Part shown: positions 1 to 10,778 of the stretch, one piece after another
How positions within the stretch are numbered: position 1 is the first letter of the stretch
Layout of the letters: the number at the start of each line of letters is the position of its first letter
DNA from: Methylobacter sp.
GTDB taxonomy: Bacteria > Pseudomonadota > Gammaproteobacteria > Methylococcales > Methylomonadaceae
NCBI GenBank assembly: GCA_026399025.1
Contig: JAPLRU010000093.1
Coordinates: forward strand, 50,113-114,112
Direction: 5' to 3'
DNA: 64,000 nt
Notes under the pieces: model-generated
The model's input: the letters and a program-made list of their open reading frames with translations, nothing else
Database searches by the model: none
What the model was told of the DNA's origin: nothing
Program-made: the position numbers and the translations under genes

Positions 1-83
1 ATTGCCTGACCGCGGTGATCAACGATTTTCCTTACCCCAAATCAGCCCAAGCTGTTCGGTTAAGCCATCAATTTTAGCAGCCG

Positions 84-2213
84 ATGCTCGAACCGCGACT
101 CATCAAGACCAAGCTGCTGCTGAATTTTATTTTGGTCGCCGCTTTAACCGGCATAGGCTTGGATTTCATCTTCGACAACAGTATCGATTACTGGGTTCAC
201 GATTCGGCTGTGGTCAGCCGGGCGCGTAATCAATGGAAATATGTCGCGGTGGTGCCGTTGGATGAAAAAGTACCGATCGATGTCTCGCGCGTTCAAGCCT
301 TGCCGCTGATTGCGCTGGCGACCGAACGTCTGGTGGCGGCCGGAGCTAAGGGCCTTTTTCTGGACGCCAGGGTGTCGAAGGAGCAAGAAGGCCGCATGCC
401 TTACGCGTCCTGCATCGAACCGAACGGCGAAGCCCGCTGGTCTATGCCGGAGTGCTCGGTCACCTCGGCCAAGCAATGCGAAGTTTTGAACAGCGCCGCC
501 GGCAATGCGCCGTTAAAAATGACCGAACAGGCGATTTCGCAATTCAGCATGGCGCCTTTTCCGGCCGGACAGGGCGATTTGCCGGATTTTTTGCTGTTTG
601 ATTTAGATACCTCCGCGCTTAATTCAGGCGCCGGGATCGAGGCCTCGGATCGTTTGCTGACACGCAACAGCTCGGTCGCGCGCTGGATCAATTTAAGCGA
701 CAATCATGCCGTTTTAAGGCTTGCGGCATCGGTCGATGCGGATGCGTTGCGCGCCTCCTTGGCGGATAAAATCCAAAACGAACGTTGCGGTAACGGCTTC
801 CCCTGCCGGCGCATTCGTTTAAGCAAACCGCTTTATGAAGTGCAAAGCAGCGGCGAGCGGCTGTTTTTGCCGTTAAGCGCATTGGCGTCCTGCGACCCGG
901 ACACGGCCCTTAGAACAGCCGCCTTGGCCAAAGACAAAGCCATTATCTTTCAAGTCACCACCCCTACCGAAACCACCGACACCGTCATCACGCCGATGAC
1001 CACGGCCTTTGCCGGGCCCAAACTGCTAACGCCCGGCGCCCAGTATCTCGCCGACGCGGTGGAAACATTACTAAACCGCGACTATCCGCGCAGGCCCGGC
1101 AAGATCGTCAGCACCCTGCTTTTTTTCCTGGTTGCGAGTATCAGCGTTCTGGCCGGCGCTTATTTAACGCAGCCGATGCTATGGCTGGTGGCGGGCTTAG
1201 TCTTTAGCCTGATGATTGCGCTGTGCTTTATTAATCCGCTATGGCAGCTTTGGCCGGTTAGCGCCGCCATGGGAGCATTTGTCGCCGGGGCTTTGCAAAC
1301 AACCGGAGCCCGTTTGATCATCGGCTTTCGGCAAGGAAAACTGGTCAGTCAATATATGCCGCAGCAAGTCCATGACATGCTGCTTAAATTAAAAGCCAAC
1401 GAAAGCTTTAAAAATACCGGTAGCCAAGTCGTGGTGCTGATGAGCGATCTCGAAGGCTACACCACGATAACCGGCATTTTGAAAGAACCCGAAAACCTGC
1501 TGAACCTGATGAACGACTACCTGAATGAAACCTCGTTGATCATGCAGGACAAATACCAAGGCTGGCTCGAAAGTTATATCGGCGATATGGTCTGCTATTA
1601 CTGGCCTTTTCTCGAAACCGAGCAAGAGCGAAGCTACCAAAACGCGCTGCATGCGGCATTGGAATTGAGTCTATTGCAACAAAGCTTTTTCGCCTCGGTG
1701 CCGGTGCGCTACGCCGATAAGCTTGAGCCCAAAGCCTTGGAAGAGATCAGTAAAACCATCAATGCCGGCATCGCCTTGACCTCCGGCTATGTGGTCATGG
1801 GCGATTTGGGCCCCAAGCGCGGCGTCAGGAAATTCGGCATACTCGGCGATCCGTTGAATCTGGTGTCAAGAATAGAAGGCTTGACCCGGATGTTCAACAC
1901 CGAGATTATCGTCACCGAGGAACTGGCAAAAACCGCAAAAAAACTCGACATCCCGGTCAGGCGCTTAGGCCTGATTTGCGTTAAAGGCCGAAACATTCCG
2001 GCCATGCTGTATGCCGTAGGCAATCGCGGGGATCGGCGGTTTAGCACCGACAATATAACCGCATGGGAGAATTGGCTGACGTCGATTGAACGGCAACGGG
2101 AAACGGTTTTGCCCTGCCCTGATATTTATCGGCAAGACAGAGCAACGCTGGAAAGTTGGCTTAAGCGGGGATTGTTGGACGAGCGGGGCGTATGGGGTTT
2201 GCAGGAAAAGTAA
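84..2213 (+). CDS. CHASE2-domain adenylate/guanylate cyclase-like protein
   Basis: N-terminal CHASE2-like extracellular region, TM segments, C-terminal class III cyclase signature (VVLMSDLEGYTTITG ... ESYIGDMVCYYWP ... KFGILGDPLNLVSRIE). Confidence 0.85.
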   Translation: MLEPRLIKTKLLLNFILVAALTGIGLDFIFDNSIDYWVHDSAVVSRARNQWKYVAVVPLDEKVPIDVSRVQALPLIALATERLVAAGAKGLFLDARVSKEQEGRMPYASCIEPNGEARWSMPECSVTSAKQCEVLNSAAGNAPLKMTEQAISQFSMAPFPAGQGDLPDFLLFDLDTSALNSGAGIEASDRLLTRNSSVARWINLSDNHAVLRLAASVDADALRASLADKIQNERCGNGFPCRRIRLSKPLYEVQSSGERLFLPLSALASCDPDTALRTAALAKDKAIIFQVTTPTETTDTVITPMTTAFAGPKLLTPGAQYLADAVETLLNRDYPRRPGKIVSTLLFFLVASISVLAGAYLTQPMLWLVAGLVFSLMIALCFINPLWQLWPVSAAMGAFVAGALQTTGARLIIGFRQGKLVSQYMPQQVHDMLLKLKANESFKNTGSQVVVLMSDLEGYTTITGILKEPENLLNLMNDYLNETSLIMQDKYQGWLESYIGDMVCYYWPFLETEQERSYQNALHAALELSLLQQSFFASVPVRYADKLEPKALEEISKTINAGIALTSGYVVMGDLGPKRGVRKFGILGDPLNLVSRIEGLTRMFNTEIIVTEELAKTAKKLDIPVRRLGLICVKGRNIPAMLYAVGNRGDRRFSTDNITAWENWLTSIERQRETVLPCPDIYRQDRATLESWLKRGLLDERGVWGLQEK

Positions 2214-2273
2214 GCCAGGCTTGCCGTAAGCCCTTATTCAATTTTTGCTGCGCTCGGGGTGTTGAAGGCCATT

Positions 2274-2774
2274 TCAGTCCTTACGGTAACTAATATCGAC
2301 GACGATATAGCGAGTCTGTTTAAACGCGTTGTTAAGGATAACTTCATCGTCAAAGGTTTTTTTAAGCAACGCTTTCGCCAACGGCGAATCCAGGCTGATG
2401 TAGTGTTTTTTAGGATCGAGTTCATCGGCGCCGACGATGCGGTAGGTTAATTCCTCGCCGGTCTCATCTTCCAAAGTCACCCAAGCGCTGAAAAAAATCC
2501 GCTCCTGATCGTCAGGCGGTTGGGACACGACGTTAAGGGCGGGCAGCCGTTTTTGCAAATAATGGATGCGCCGGTCTATGCCGCGCAGCTCTTTTTTACG
2601 GTAGATATACTCGGCATTTTCCGAGCGGTCGCCTTCCGCGGCGGCGGCCGATAAAGCTTGGGTCACGTCCTTGCGTTTATCCCAGAGTTCCCTTAATTCA
2701 TGCTCCAGCGTTTGATAACCTTGTTGCGTAATGTAAGGGGATGACTTGGGGCTCGGCGGTCTCCAGCGCGACAT
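2274..2774 (-). CDS. greB: Transcription elongation factor GreB
   Basis: ITQQGYQTLEHELRELW..., EGDRSENAEYIYRKKELR, C-terminal FKBP-like half. Confidence 0.95.
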   Translation of the reverse strand: MSRWRPPSPKSSPYITQQGYQTLEHELRELWDKRKDVTQALSAAAAEGDRSENAEYIYRKKELRGIDRRIHYLQKRLPALNVVSQPPDDQERIFFSAWVTLEDETGEELTYRIVGADELDPKKHYISLDSPLAKALLKKTFDDEVILNNAFKQTRYIVVDISYRKD

Positions 2775-2977
2775 GACTGATTTCCTGTAGAGAGTGTTGG
2801 GTTAATATTTCGTTTTATTTTTCGTTAAAGGCGTGTTGATTAGCCTAATGTTACCGGCAAGCGATTTTCGAAAAGTTGGGTAGGGCAGCGCGAAACCCAT
2901 AGCGTTGAGGCCGGTCATGATGGGCTTCGGCTACAGCCGCTACCATCCTATACAGTTAGCAAACCGCCAATGAATAT

Positions 2978-3295
2978 TCAGAAGCCGGTGAATAGAAAAT
3001 CAAGAGCGGCAATAATGTCATGGCGCCGGTCTCTTAGCGAACCGACTTTTTCACCGATAGATCGGACCGGAACGCCGGCCAGTTCTGCTGTAGACATAAA
3101 CACAGTGGTATTGCTTATTGTGAACTCAGGATTAAGATGCTTGATTGCTTTACCCATAGCCGAAGCGGCTAGGAGCGGTACGACTACGCGTGTTGAAAGG
3201 CTATCGAGCAAGTCGGCCTGTACATCAAGCAGATAAGGAATTGCTTGGTTCGTGGCCTTATTTGGATTTTCAAAGACATCGAACTGCGCCATCAA
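2978..3295 (-). CDS. ccdB: CcdB-family toxin
   Basis: QFDVFENPN...PYLLDVQADLLDSLSTRVVVPL; overlaps upstream CcdA-like ORF. Confidence 0.85.
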   Translation of the reverse strand: MMAQFDVFENPNKATNQAIPYLLDVQADLLDSLSTRVVVPLLAASAMGKAIKHLNPEFTISNTTVFMSTAELAGVPVRSIGEKVGSLRDRRHDIIAALDFLFTGF

Positions 3296-3540
3296 AACTT
3301 CCTTAAACCGTCGCTGAACACGCCGTCTGTTTCAATGCGTCGATTGTAAGTTTCAATGGCTTCGCGATTTTCCTCGCGCCATTCCCTACGTTTTTCTTCC
3401 AGCAACATTTCGACAAGACCTTGTTCTAACACTTTGGAAAGATTGATGTGATGATCTTTTGCCTGTTGAAGCAGGTCGCTGTTGATACTGAGATTTGTAG
3501 ATTTTTTCGAGGCATGAGTGTCATAGAAACTTTCTTGCAT
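3292..3540 (-). CDS. ccdA: CcdA-family antitoxin
   Basis: KKSTNLSINSDLLQQAKDHHINLSKVLEQGLVEML...; overlaps ccdB start. Confidence 0.8.
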   Translation of the reverse strand: MQESFYDTHASKKSTNLSINSDLLQQAKDHHINLSKVLEQGLVEMLLEEKRREWREENREAIETYNRRIETDGVFSDGLRKF

Positions 3541-3741
3541 GATGCTTACCCTATACGGATTTACGAGGCTCATATAGTGACAACCGGAATGCGCATTAGC
3601 AAGAGGTTTTAACACTCTGTCTCCGGACTTTGGCTATTTAATATCGCTATAAACGGCGGAGGACGATTGGCAGCCAACTTAATTCATTTCCCAGCCACCG
3701 GGTGCGCACCTACTTGGCTCAAGGAAGAAATTAAAGGTAAT

Positions 3742-4173
3742 TTAAACGCCCGTCGATTCCAACCAATCCCTGCACTCGGCCAAGGTCATAATCGGCGGCG
3801 TATGAAAATTTGATTTAATCTCAAGAATATCGGCATCGCCCGTCACCAATGCTTCAGCCCGGCCAACGACAGCAAGAATTAAAAACATCCGATCCGCTGT
3901 GTCGCGAATTATCGGTAAGCCCTCGGGAACTTGCTCAATCACTACCGTTTCCGCATAAGGCAAAAAATCCGCAAGCAACAAGCGCTGCTCAGCCTCACTG
4001 AGTTTGAATTTGGGATAGGCCAACACGCGAATCAACTCGTTTACCGTGTCTTTACTTGCCAACGGAATAATCTGTGCATTTTGCCAACTATGCCGCAGCC
4101 ACGCCATTTTTTGCTGAGAAAATAACAACGCCGAAATCACGCAATTAGTATCCAACACAACCCGTCGACTCAT
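3742..4173 (-). CDS. PIN-domain toxin (COG1569-like)
   Basis: RRVVLDTNCVISALLF... DTADRMFLILAVVGRAEALVTGDADIL. Confidence 0.85.
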   Translation of the reverse strand: MSRRVVLDTNCVISALLFSQQKMAWLRHSWQNAQIIPLASKDTVNELIRVLAYPKFKLSEAEQRLLLADFLPYAETVVIEQVPEGLPIIRDTADRMFLILAVVGRAEALVTGDADILEIKSNFHTPPIMTLAECRDWLESTGV

Positions 4174-4391
4174 TCGCGCCTTGCCCAGGCAATCGCATCA
4201 TTCACATCCCGCTCATCAATACCCAAGGCTTCCAACTTAGCCCGAACGGCATCCGCTTGCTGAATTCGAACGGGCGTCAGAACAATTCGCCCAGATTCCA
4301 CCGCTACATCATAATATTCAGCCTTGCCTACCGACTGCACCACCGATTTAGGCAAGGTTAATTGGTTTTTACTGGTTAATTTCGCTAACAT
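4170..4391 (-). CDS. AbrB/MazE-type antitoxin
   Basis: MLAKLTSKNQLTLPKSVVQSVG swapped-hairpin motif; overlaps PIN gene. Confidence 0.8.
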   Translation of the reverse strand: MLAKLTSKNQLTLPKSVVQSVGKAEYYDVAVESGRIVLTPVRIQQADAVRAKLEALGIDERDVNDAIAWARRE

Positions 4392-4483
4392 GCAAACCTC
4401 CAAAGTAAGGAAGTAAGATTATATGCCGACAAGGAGAGTGCGTGTTGCTTTTTGATAGGTCATTTCAGGCAATGCTTTTGAAC

Positions 4484-5185
4484 TCATTCCCCACCCGCCA
4501 ATCGATAGCCCACGCCCGCTTCGGTCAGCAAATAACGCGGCTGAGCCGGATCGGCTTCAAGCTTCCGGCGCAACTGCCCCATATAAATCCGCACATAATG
4601 GGCATGTTCCACGTAAGCGGGCCCCCACACATCCAGCAATAATTGCCGATGCGTCAGCACTTTTCCGGCATGATGAATTAACACAGTCAGCAGCCGATAT
4701 TCAATAGGCGTCAAATGAATTTCCCGGTCGCCGATATGCACGCTACGCCGGGATAAATCGACCTGCAAATCACCGACGCTAAACAGCGTTTCAACGCCGT
4801 CCCCGGCCAGCCGGGCGGCGTGGCGCAGCGATACGCGGATGCGCGCCAGCAGCTCGCCGATGCTGAACGGTTTGGTCAGATAATCGTCCGCTCCGGCATC
4901 CAGCGCGGCAATCTTGTTGCTTTCCTGGCTTCGGGCCGACAGCACGATAATCGGCACCGCCGACCATTGACGAACCTTTTCGATCACCGTGATACCGTCC
5001 ATACCCGGCAAGCCTAGGTCGAGAATGACCAATTCCGGTTTGCGCGTGCCGATTTCCACCACGCCCCGTTCGCCGCTCAGCGCTTCAATCACCTGAAAGC
5101 CATGCACAGTCAAGCTGGTGCGCAAAAAGCGTTGGATTTGCGGGTCATCTTCGATAACCACAATGACGGCTTTGGCGCTATTCAT
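4484..5185 (-). CDS. kdpE: KdpE response regulator
   Basis: Receiver plus OmpR-type winged helix; overlaps kdpD. Confidence 0.93.
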   Translation of the reverse strand: MNSAKAVIVVIEDDPQIQRFLRTSLTVHGFQVIEALSGERGVVEIGTRKPELVILDLGLPGMDGITVIEKVRQWSAVPIIVLSARSQESNKIAALDAGADDYLTKPFSIGELLARIRVSLRHAARLAGDGVETLFSVGDLQVDLSRRSVHIGDREIHLTPIEYRLLTVLIHHAGKVLTHRQLLLDVWGPAYVEHAHYVRIYMGQLRRKLEADPAQPRYLLTEAGVGYRLAGGE

Positions 5186-7922
5186 TCGGCAATGGCTCCG
5201 CGACCAGTTGCGGCGGCGTTTCGTCTACCGGCAGCAGAAAAAAGAATTGCGCGCCGCCGCCTTGCCGATTGGCGACGCCGATAACACCACCATGCGCGAT
5301 AATGATCGCCTTGCAAATAGCCAGGCCCAGACCGACGCCGCTTTGCGTGCCTTCCCGGTGCAAGCGGTAAAACTTGTCGAACAGTTTTTCCTCTTCTCCG
5401 GTCGGTATGCCGGGGCCGCGATCGGCCACCGTTATTTTGAGCATATGGTCGGAGAGTTCGGCGATGATGTCGATGGGACTGCCCGGCGGCGTATATTTGC
5501 AGGCATTTTCCAACAAATTAACCAGCACCTGTTCGATCAGCACCGCATCAATCCGCAGCCAACAAAGCTCATCCGGCAGCTTGGCGTTAATAGTACGACC
5601 TTTCAGCCGCTTCTGCATTCTGGTCAAAGTTCCGCCGATAATTTCGTCGAGCAGATACCATTGCCGGTTCAGCGAAGCCTGTCCCGCATCCAGACGCGCC
5701 ATGTCCAGAATATTATTGGTCAGGTTCGACATCCGTAATGCTTCGTCATAAATGGTCAGACTCAACTCTTGCCGATCTTGAGCGGCGAGTTGCGCGTCTT
5801 CTTCGACCAAGGCGCTGGCCGCGCCGACAATGGAGGCCAATGGCGTGCGCAAATCATGGGAAATCGCGCTGAGCAAGGAATTGCGCAAGCTCTCGGACTC
5901 CATGCGCAACTGGGTTTGCTGCGCTTCATCGGCGAAACGCACCCGTTCAAGGGTTTGGGCAATCTGGCTGATAAAGGTGTCCAACAATCGACGCTGTTCG
6001 GGTAAAAACACCCGGCGCAGATTGGCGGCGCGCAACACCAGTACACCGATCGCGCCACGAAAACCGGATATAGGAAAAAACACCGCGTCGGCACCGGGCA
6101 AGGTGTCGGTGCCTTGTCCGGCTATCTGGGCGTGATCGAAAACCCATTGCGCCACGCTAAGGTCGCAATTGCGCAAGGATGCCGGAACCGGCGGATCTAA
6201 AGGGTAGACTATCCGGCCGTCATCATCGGGAAACAGCAAGACGTTGGCGCCGCCGAACTCATCCTGAATATGCCGTGCGGCGACTCTGGCGGTTTCCGCC
6301 ACGGTGCGGCTGGTCGCCAGATTTTCACTCAGCGCATACAGCACATTGGCGCGCCGTTCCCGGTGCGAGGCAACTTTCGCCTGAGAGCGCATATTGCTGG
6401 TCAGATGGCTGATGATCAATCCCACCAGCAGCATAATAATAAAGGTCACCAAATACTGGGCATCCGCAACCGCAAAGGTATGCACCGGATTGACAAACAA
6501 AAAATCGAACGCGGCAACGCTCAGAACAGAAGTTAAAACCGAGGCTTCGCGGCCGAAGCGGGCGGCCATAAAAACCACGCCCAATAAATAAACCATGACC
6601 AGATTAGCCAATTCGAATTTTCCGGACATAATCCAGGCAAGCAAACTGGTGCCTCCGGTCATGCCCACCGCCCAGCCCCAATTTAACCAACGCCGCTTGG
6701 CGCGTCCCCAGGGATAATTGGCGCGCAATACCTTTGCGCCCGGCATTTCTTTAGCGGCTTTTTGCTCCGCGAGACCTTCGCCGCGCGGACTACCCAGCAA
6801 ATAGACATTAATATTATGCGCTTCGGTGATCAAGGTATCGACGACCGAACCCAGCATCCAGCGTCGCCAACCCCGGCGACGAGGTTTGCCCAATACGATT
6901 TTGGTAACGTTACGGCTTTTGGCGAAACTCAGGATTTCCTTGCTCATGTCCGGACCCGACAAAGTCACCGTTTCGGCGCCCAGCTGTTCGGCAAAACGCA
7001 GCACCCGCAGCACCTCGTCGCGACGCTCAGCAGGCAGGCGTTGCAACTCCGGCGTTTCCACGTAGGTCACAATCCAGTGTGCATGAAGGCTGGTCGCGAG
7101 GCGCTTGGCCGCGCGCACCAGCCGCTCGGCAATCGCATTAGGCCCGATGCAAACCAATATCCGGTCGCCGACCTGCCAAACGTCACGTATCGAATGATCG
7201 TCCCGGTAGTTTTGCATTTGCGCATCGACCCGGTCGGCGGTCAGACGTAAGGATAATTCGCGCAACGCAATCAGATTGCCTTTGCGGAAGAAATTGCCCA
7301 TTGCCCGTTCCGCCTGTTGCGGCACATACACTTTGCCTTCCTTGAGCCGCAGCAATAATTCATCGGGCGGTAAATCGATCAGTTCGACTTCATCCGCCAG
7401 CTCGAATACCGTATCCGGCACCGTTTCCCTAACCTGCACCCCGGTCACTTGACTGACATCGTCGTTGAGACTTTCCAAATGCTGAACGTTCAACGTGCTG
7501 TAAACATCGATACCGGCATTCAATAATTCCTCTACATCCTGCCAGCGTTTGGGGTGACGGCAACCGACCGCGTTGCTGTGCGCCAACTCGTCGACCAAAA
7601 CCAGGGACGGGCGGCGTTTCAGCGTACCGTCCAGATCGAACTCGCGCTGCACCGTACCCCGATGTTTCACCAGCTTGGGCGGCAGCACATCGAGGCCTTG
7701 CAATACCGCGACGGTTTCTTTACGGTCATGGGTTTCCACCAAGCCGACCACCACATCGACGCCCTCAGCCCGTTTGGCTTTGGCGGCAAGCAACATCGCG
7801 TAAGTTTTGCCGACACCGGCGGCCGCGCCGAAAAAGACTTTGAGTCGTCCGCGTCGTCGCTGGTTTTCTTCGCGTTCGACGCGGGCAAGCAGTGCGTCGG
7901 GGTCGGGTCTGGTATCGGTCAT
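5178..7922 (-). CDS. kdpD: KdpD sensor histidine kinase, full length
   Basis: RRGRLKVFFGAAAGVGKTYAML N-domain, Usp-like region, 4 TM, GAF, HisKA (SHDLRTPLASIVGA), HATPase. Confidence 0.95.
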   Translation of the reverse strand: MTDTRPDPDALLARVEREENQRRRGRLKVFFGAAAGVGKTYAMLLAAKAKRAEGVDVVVGLVETHDRKETVAVLQGLDVLPPKLVKHRGTVQREFDLDGTLKRRPSLVLVDELAHSNAVGCRHPKRWQDVEELLNAGIDVYSTLNVQHLESLNDDVSQVTGVQVRETVPDTVFELADEVELIDLPPDELLLRLKEGKVYVPQQAERAMGNFFRKGNLIALRELSLRLTADRVDAQMQNYRDDHSIRDVWQVGDRILVCIGPNAIAERLVRAAKRLATSLHAHWIVTYVETPELQRLPAERRDEVLRVLRFAEQLGAETVTLSGPDMSKEILSFAKSRNVTKIVLGKPRRRGWRRWMLGSVVDTLITEAHNINVYLLGSPRGEGLAEQKAAKEMPGAKVLRANYPWGRAKRRWLNWGWAVGMTGGTSLLAWIMSGKFELANLVMVYLLGVVFMAARFGREASVLTSVLSVAAFDFLFVNPVHTFAVADAQYLVTFIIMLLVGLIISHLTSNMRSQAKVASHRERRANVLYALSENLATSRTVAETARVAARHIQDEFGGANVLLFPDDDGRIVYPLDPPVPASLRNCDLSVAQWVFDHAQIAGQGTDTLPGADAVFFPISGFRGAIGVLVLRAANLRRVFLPEQRRLLDTFISQIAQTLERVRFADEAQQTQLRMESESLRNSLLSAISHDLRTPLASIVGAASALVEEDAQLAAQDRQELSLTIYDEALRMSNLTNNILDMARLDAGQASLNRQWYLLDEIIGGTLTRMQKRLKGRTINAKLPDELCWLRIDAVLIEQVLVNLLENACKYTPPGSPIDIIAELSDHMLKITVADRGPGIPTGEEEKLFDKFYRLHREGTQSGVGLGLAICKAIIIAHGGVIGVANRQGGGAQFFFLLPVDETPPQLVAEPLPNE

Positions 7923-7951
7923 GCGTGAATCCGGTTGTTGCTAAAATTTTA

Positions 7952-8050
7952 TCGTTCCCGCGCGCCGCGTGGGAATGCGGTGGTAGACGCTCCGGCGTCC
8001 CGCAACGCTGGAGCGTTGCAAACTGAATTCCCACGCCGGAGCGTGGGAAC
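7952..8050. repeat. REP-like nested palindromic element (GTTCCC...GGGAATGC family)
   Basis: gttcccgcgcgccgcgtgggaatgc ... aattcccacgccggagcgtgggaac with an internal aacgctggagcgtt palindrome. Confidence 0.75.
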
Positions 8051-8105
8051 TATAAAAACCTGGAAACGCCTGCCCTGCCTAGCGTCTCGTTGCCTGAAGG
8101 CTTCT

Positions 8106-9041
8106 CTATCGGGTCGCTTTAAACTGCCGGGTTTGCACTGTCTCCTGAAGAGTGGCGAGGTTCTCCCGGCATTGTGAAGAGATTAACTCTTTTTTTCCCA
8201 ATGACAATTCGGCTGATTTGATATTGGTATTCATCAGGGAAAGCCTTAACACCTCATCAGTCAGCTTCATGAATTGTTCGTATGCTGTCCCGGCATTGTT
8301 CAGATCCTCACTGTCCTTTAAATCAGTCATATTACGAAGCGCTCCTAGAGCCTCTCGGACTGATTGGTCATAAGACTTGATGCTTAGCTCGATTTTATCC
8401 ATTTCTTGATCGTTCACTTCTTCAATATGAAGCGGATGAAGAGCAAATATTTTCAGAGCGGAAGTGAGCGCCTGATACGAGAGCATAACGCTGGTGTTGC
8501 ACCGGTTGTTGCCTGTATTTCGATGAATAAGACGATTCAAGCTCTGTTCAAAACGCTCCATTTCCTGCGCGCCTTGAGTGGCGGAGAGCTTTTGCGCTTT
8601 AAGATTAGTGTTCTGGGTTGCAAGAGCCAGAATGGTGTCGTCTAATTTTCTAAATTGTGACCAGCAAACAGTAAAGTTATTCAGAACCTCCAGCTCCCGC
8701 GGAAATTTCTCCTGTTGGATGATGGACTCGACTTCCTTTCGCCGGTTTTCTACCTCATCGGCAGCATGACGGGCCCGGACTGCAAAGTTTTCCGATGCCT
8801 CATCCGTAGTGGCGAGCACCGCGTTCTTCTCTGCCTCAATGGCTTCAAGAAGGTGAATCCTCATCGTTGTAAGCAAATCCATTTTTTTAAACTCCGACTC
8901 GATCGGATTGGTGCTCCCTCTATAGTCGCCAAACAGGGTGACGGTTCCCATGAAAGTTAAAGTCAAAACCCATGCCAACAGAGCAAAAGTCAGTACCCAT
9001 GGCAAGAAAATATACAATCTTCCCGTTGTTTTTTGTTCCAT
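8106..9041 (-). CDS. Membrane-anchored four-helix-bundle-like protein (chemoreceptor sensory-domain-like, no signalling domain)
   Basis: N-terminal TM helix followed by ~260 aa of predicted helical repeats; lies between kdpC and kdpD. Confidence 0.5.
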   Translation of the reverse strand: MEQKTTGRLYIFLPWVLTFALLAWVLTLTFMGTVTLFGDYRGSTNPIESEFKKMDLLTTMRIHLLEAIEAEKNAVLATTDEASENFAVRARHAADEVENRRKEVESIIQQEKFPRELEVLNNFTVCWSQFRKLDDTILALATQNTNLKAQKLSATQGAQEMERFEQSLNRLIHRNTGNNRCNTSVMLSYQALTSALKIFALHPLHIEEVNDQEMDKIELSIKSYDQSVREALGALRNMTDLKDSEDLNNAGTAYEQFMKLTDEVLRLSLMNTNIKSAELSLGKKELISSQCRENLATLQETVQTRQFKATR

Positions 9042-9126
9042 ACTTCAGCCTCTCGTCTTTGTTAGGTATAGAGCCCGGAATCATATAGCCACGTAATTAG
9101 GGATAAGGGATGTCGCCGGAAATCAG

Positions 9127-9702
9127 TTATTTGAGAAGCTGATCCAATGCCAGATTCAATTCCAGCACATTGACCCGAGGCTCACCCAATATTCCCCATT
9201 GCCGGCCTTGTGTATAACGCTCAACCAACTCAGTCACGCTGTCCGGCGACATCTGTCTGGCCTTGGCGACACGGCTGACTTGATAAGCGGCGGCGGCAGG
9301 GCTGATATGAGGATCGAGCCCGCTGGCCGAGGCGGTCACCAAATCCACCGGTACCGCTTCCGAGTGAGTAGGATCGGCATCACGTAAGGCTTTGATCCGC
9401 GCTTGAACTGCGTCGATCAAAGCAGGATTGGTCGGCCCTTGATTGGAACCGCTGGAGGCTCCGCCGTTATAAGCAGCGGGCGAAGTTGCCGAAGGCCGTC
9501 CCCAAAAATATTCGGGGCGGCTGAATGTTTGACCGATTAATTCGGAACCGAGCGGTTGCTCGTTACTGCCGAGCAAACTGCCGTTTGCCTGAGTGGGGAA
9601 TGCGATTTGCGCGATCAACGTGACCGCTAAGGGATAAGCAATACCGGTCAATGCAGTTAAGCACAAGAGTAGGATGAATGCGGGTTTGACTGTAGTTTGC
9701 AT
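9127..9702 (-). CDS. kdpC: KdpC subunit of K+-transporting ATPase
   Basis: [15 protein letters not shown]...[33 protein letters not shown]...[15 protein letters not shown]. Confidence 0.95.
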   Translation of the reverse strand: MQTTVKPAFILLLCLTALTGIAYPLAVTLIAQIAFPTQANGSLLGSNEQPLGSELIGQTFSRPEYFWGRPSATSPAAYNGGASSGSNQGPTNPALIDAVQARIKALRDADPTHSEAVPVDLVTASASGLDPHISPAAAAYQVSRVAKARQMSPDSVTELVERYTQGRQWGILGEPRVNVLELNLALDQLLK

Positions 9703-9880
9703 AAATAATTCCTGTAGTTTTAGTTTGATAGGATCTGCCAATGTTTTGTTTCCAGACTCCGGCAGTTGGAAAAGTTTGAGTATTTCCGAACACATTTTCA
9801 CGCGAAGCGATTATTTTGCGCCGGTCGCCAAACTCAGCTTTCGCTGTCTCGGAAAGCTAGAGCTTGGAAGCAAGCAGAAC

Positions 9881-10099
9881 CTACTTCAAAATATTGCTGC
9901 GTAGCGATTGCCAAACGCTGCTATCGATTTCCCGCGCCAAATCGTCGGCTTGTTCTTGGGTTAACCGGCTGCTTTGATTCAGCGCCGTCGACTCGATGTA
10001 ATCCAGAACATTAGTCAATGCGGTTTGCGTCATTGAATGCTTGGGGATACGGATTACAATATCCTGGTCATCTAAGGTCATCTTCATAGATTTAACCAA
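9881..10099 (-). CDS. Small antitoxin-like/hypothetical protein
   Basis: 72 aa, start overlaps the vapC stop; acidic small protein. Confidence 0.35.
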   Translation of the reverse strand: MVKSMKMTLDDQDIVIRIPKHSMTQTALTNVLDYIESTALNQSSRLTQEQADDLAREIDSSVWQSLRSNILK

Positions 10100-10491
10100 T
10101 CCTCAAGCAGTAAATCCGGGACTCGGATAAATTCTTTGGTGTTATGGCTCACTAAAGTCACGCGATTGGCTCTGGCGGTTGCGGCAATCAAAAGGTCATT
10201 AGCCCCAATCGGTTTGCCTGTTTTCGTTAGCAAAGCCCGGATTTCACCGTAATGTGTTACCGCATTGTCATCAAAAGGCGCGCTTGGCAGCTCGGCGAAA
10301 AATTCTTTTAATAAGGCCTGATTGGCCGTTATCCGTTCGCTTTTGCATGCGCCAAACCAGAGTTCCGCTTTTACTATCGAGCAGAGCATTAACTTTTCCA
10401 TGCCTACCGTTCTTATTTTGGCGATAACCGCTGGATTATTTTTCAGGAAAGCAATGCAAGTGTTGGTGTCTAATAAATACATTATTGCCAC
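10084..10491 (-). CDS. vapC: VapC-family PIN-domain toxin
   Basis: MYLLDTNTCIAFLKN... GKPIGANDLLIAATARANRVTLVSHNTKEFIRVPDL. Confidence 0.92.
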   Translation of the reverse strand: MAIMYLLDTNTCIAFLKNNPAVIAKIRTVGMEKLMLCSIVKAELWFGACKSERITANQALLKEFFAELPSAPFDDNAVTHYGEIRALLTKTGKPIGANDLLIAATARANRVTLVSHNTKEFIRVPDLLLEDWLNL

Positions 10492-10706
10492 TCTTCCCGA
10501 ATTTCCGGCAACAGTGTGTCTAACTCCGGAAAATCGGGAATCGCTCCGGCGAAACGTTGGATAAACGCTTCGGTATCGGGTTTCTTAAAACTGTCTTCCA
10601 CAGGCAGAACGATGATTTCAGCTTGTTGGTAATGTTTAAATTCGGACGGTAATTTGACGGTCATCACATCACCCTCTATAGATTGGATTTGTCTTAATGC
10701 GATCAT
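10482..10706 (-). CDS. vapB: VapB-family antitoxin
   Basis: Small ORF (VKLPSEFKHYQQAEIIVLPVED) immediately upstream of and overlapping vapC. Confidence 0.75.
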   Translation of the reverse strand: MIALRQIQSIEGDVMTVKLPSEFKHYQQAEIIVLPVEDSFKKPDTEAFIQRFAGAIPDFPELDTLLPEIREEWQ

Positions 10707-10778
10707 TTTTATTTCCTATGAACCTAGAGCTTGGGGAACGGGCCGGACAGGGCAATATGCTCTGCCCGGCTTCGGCTT

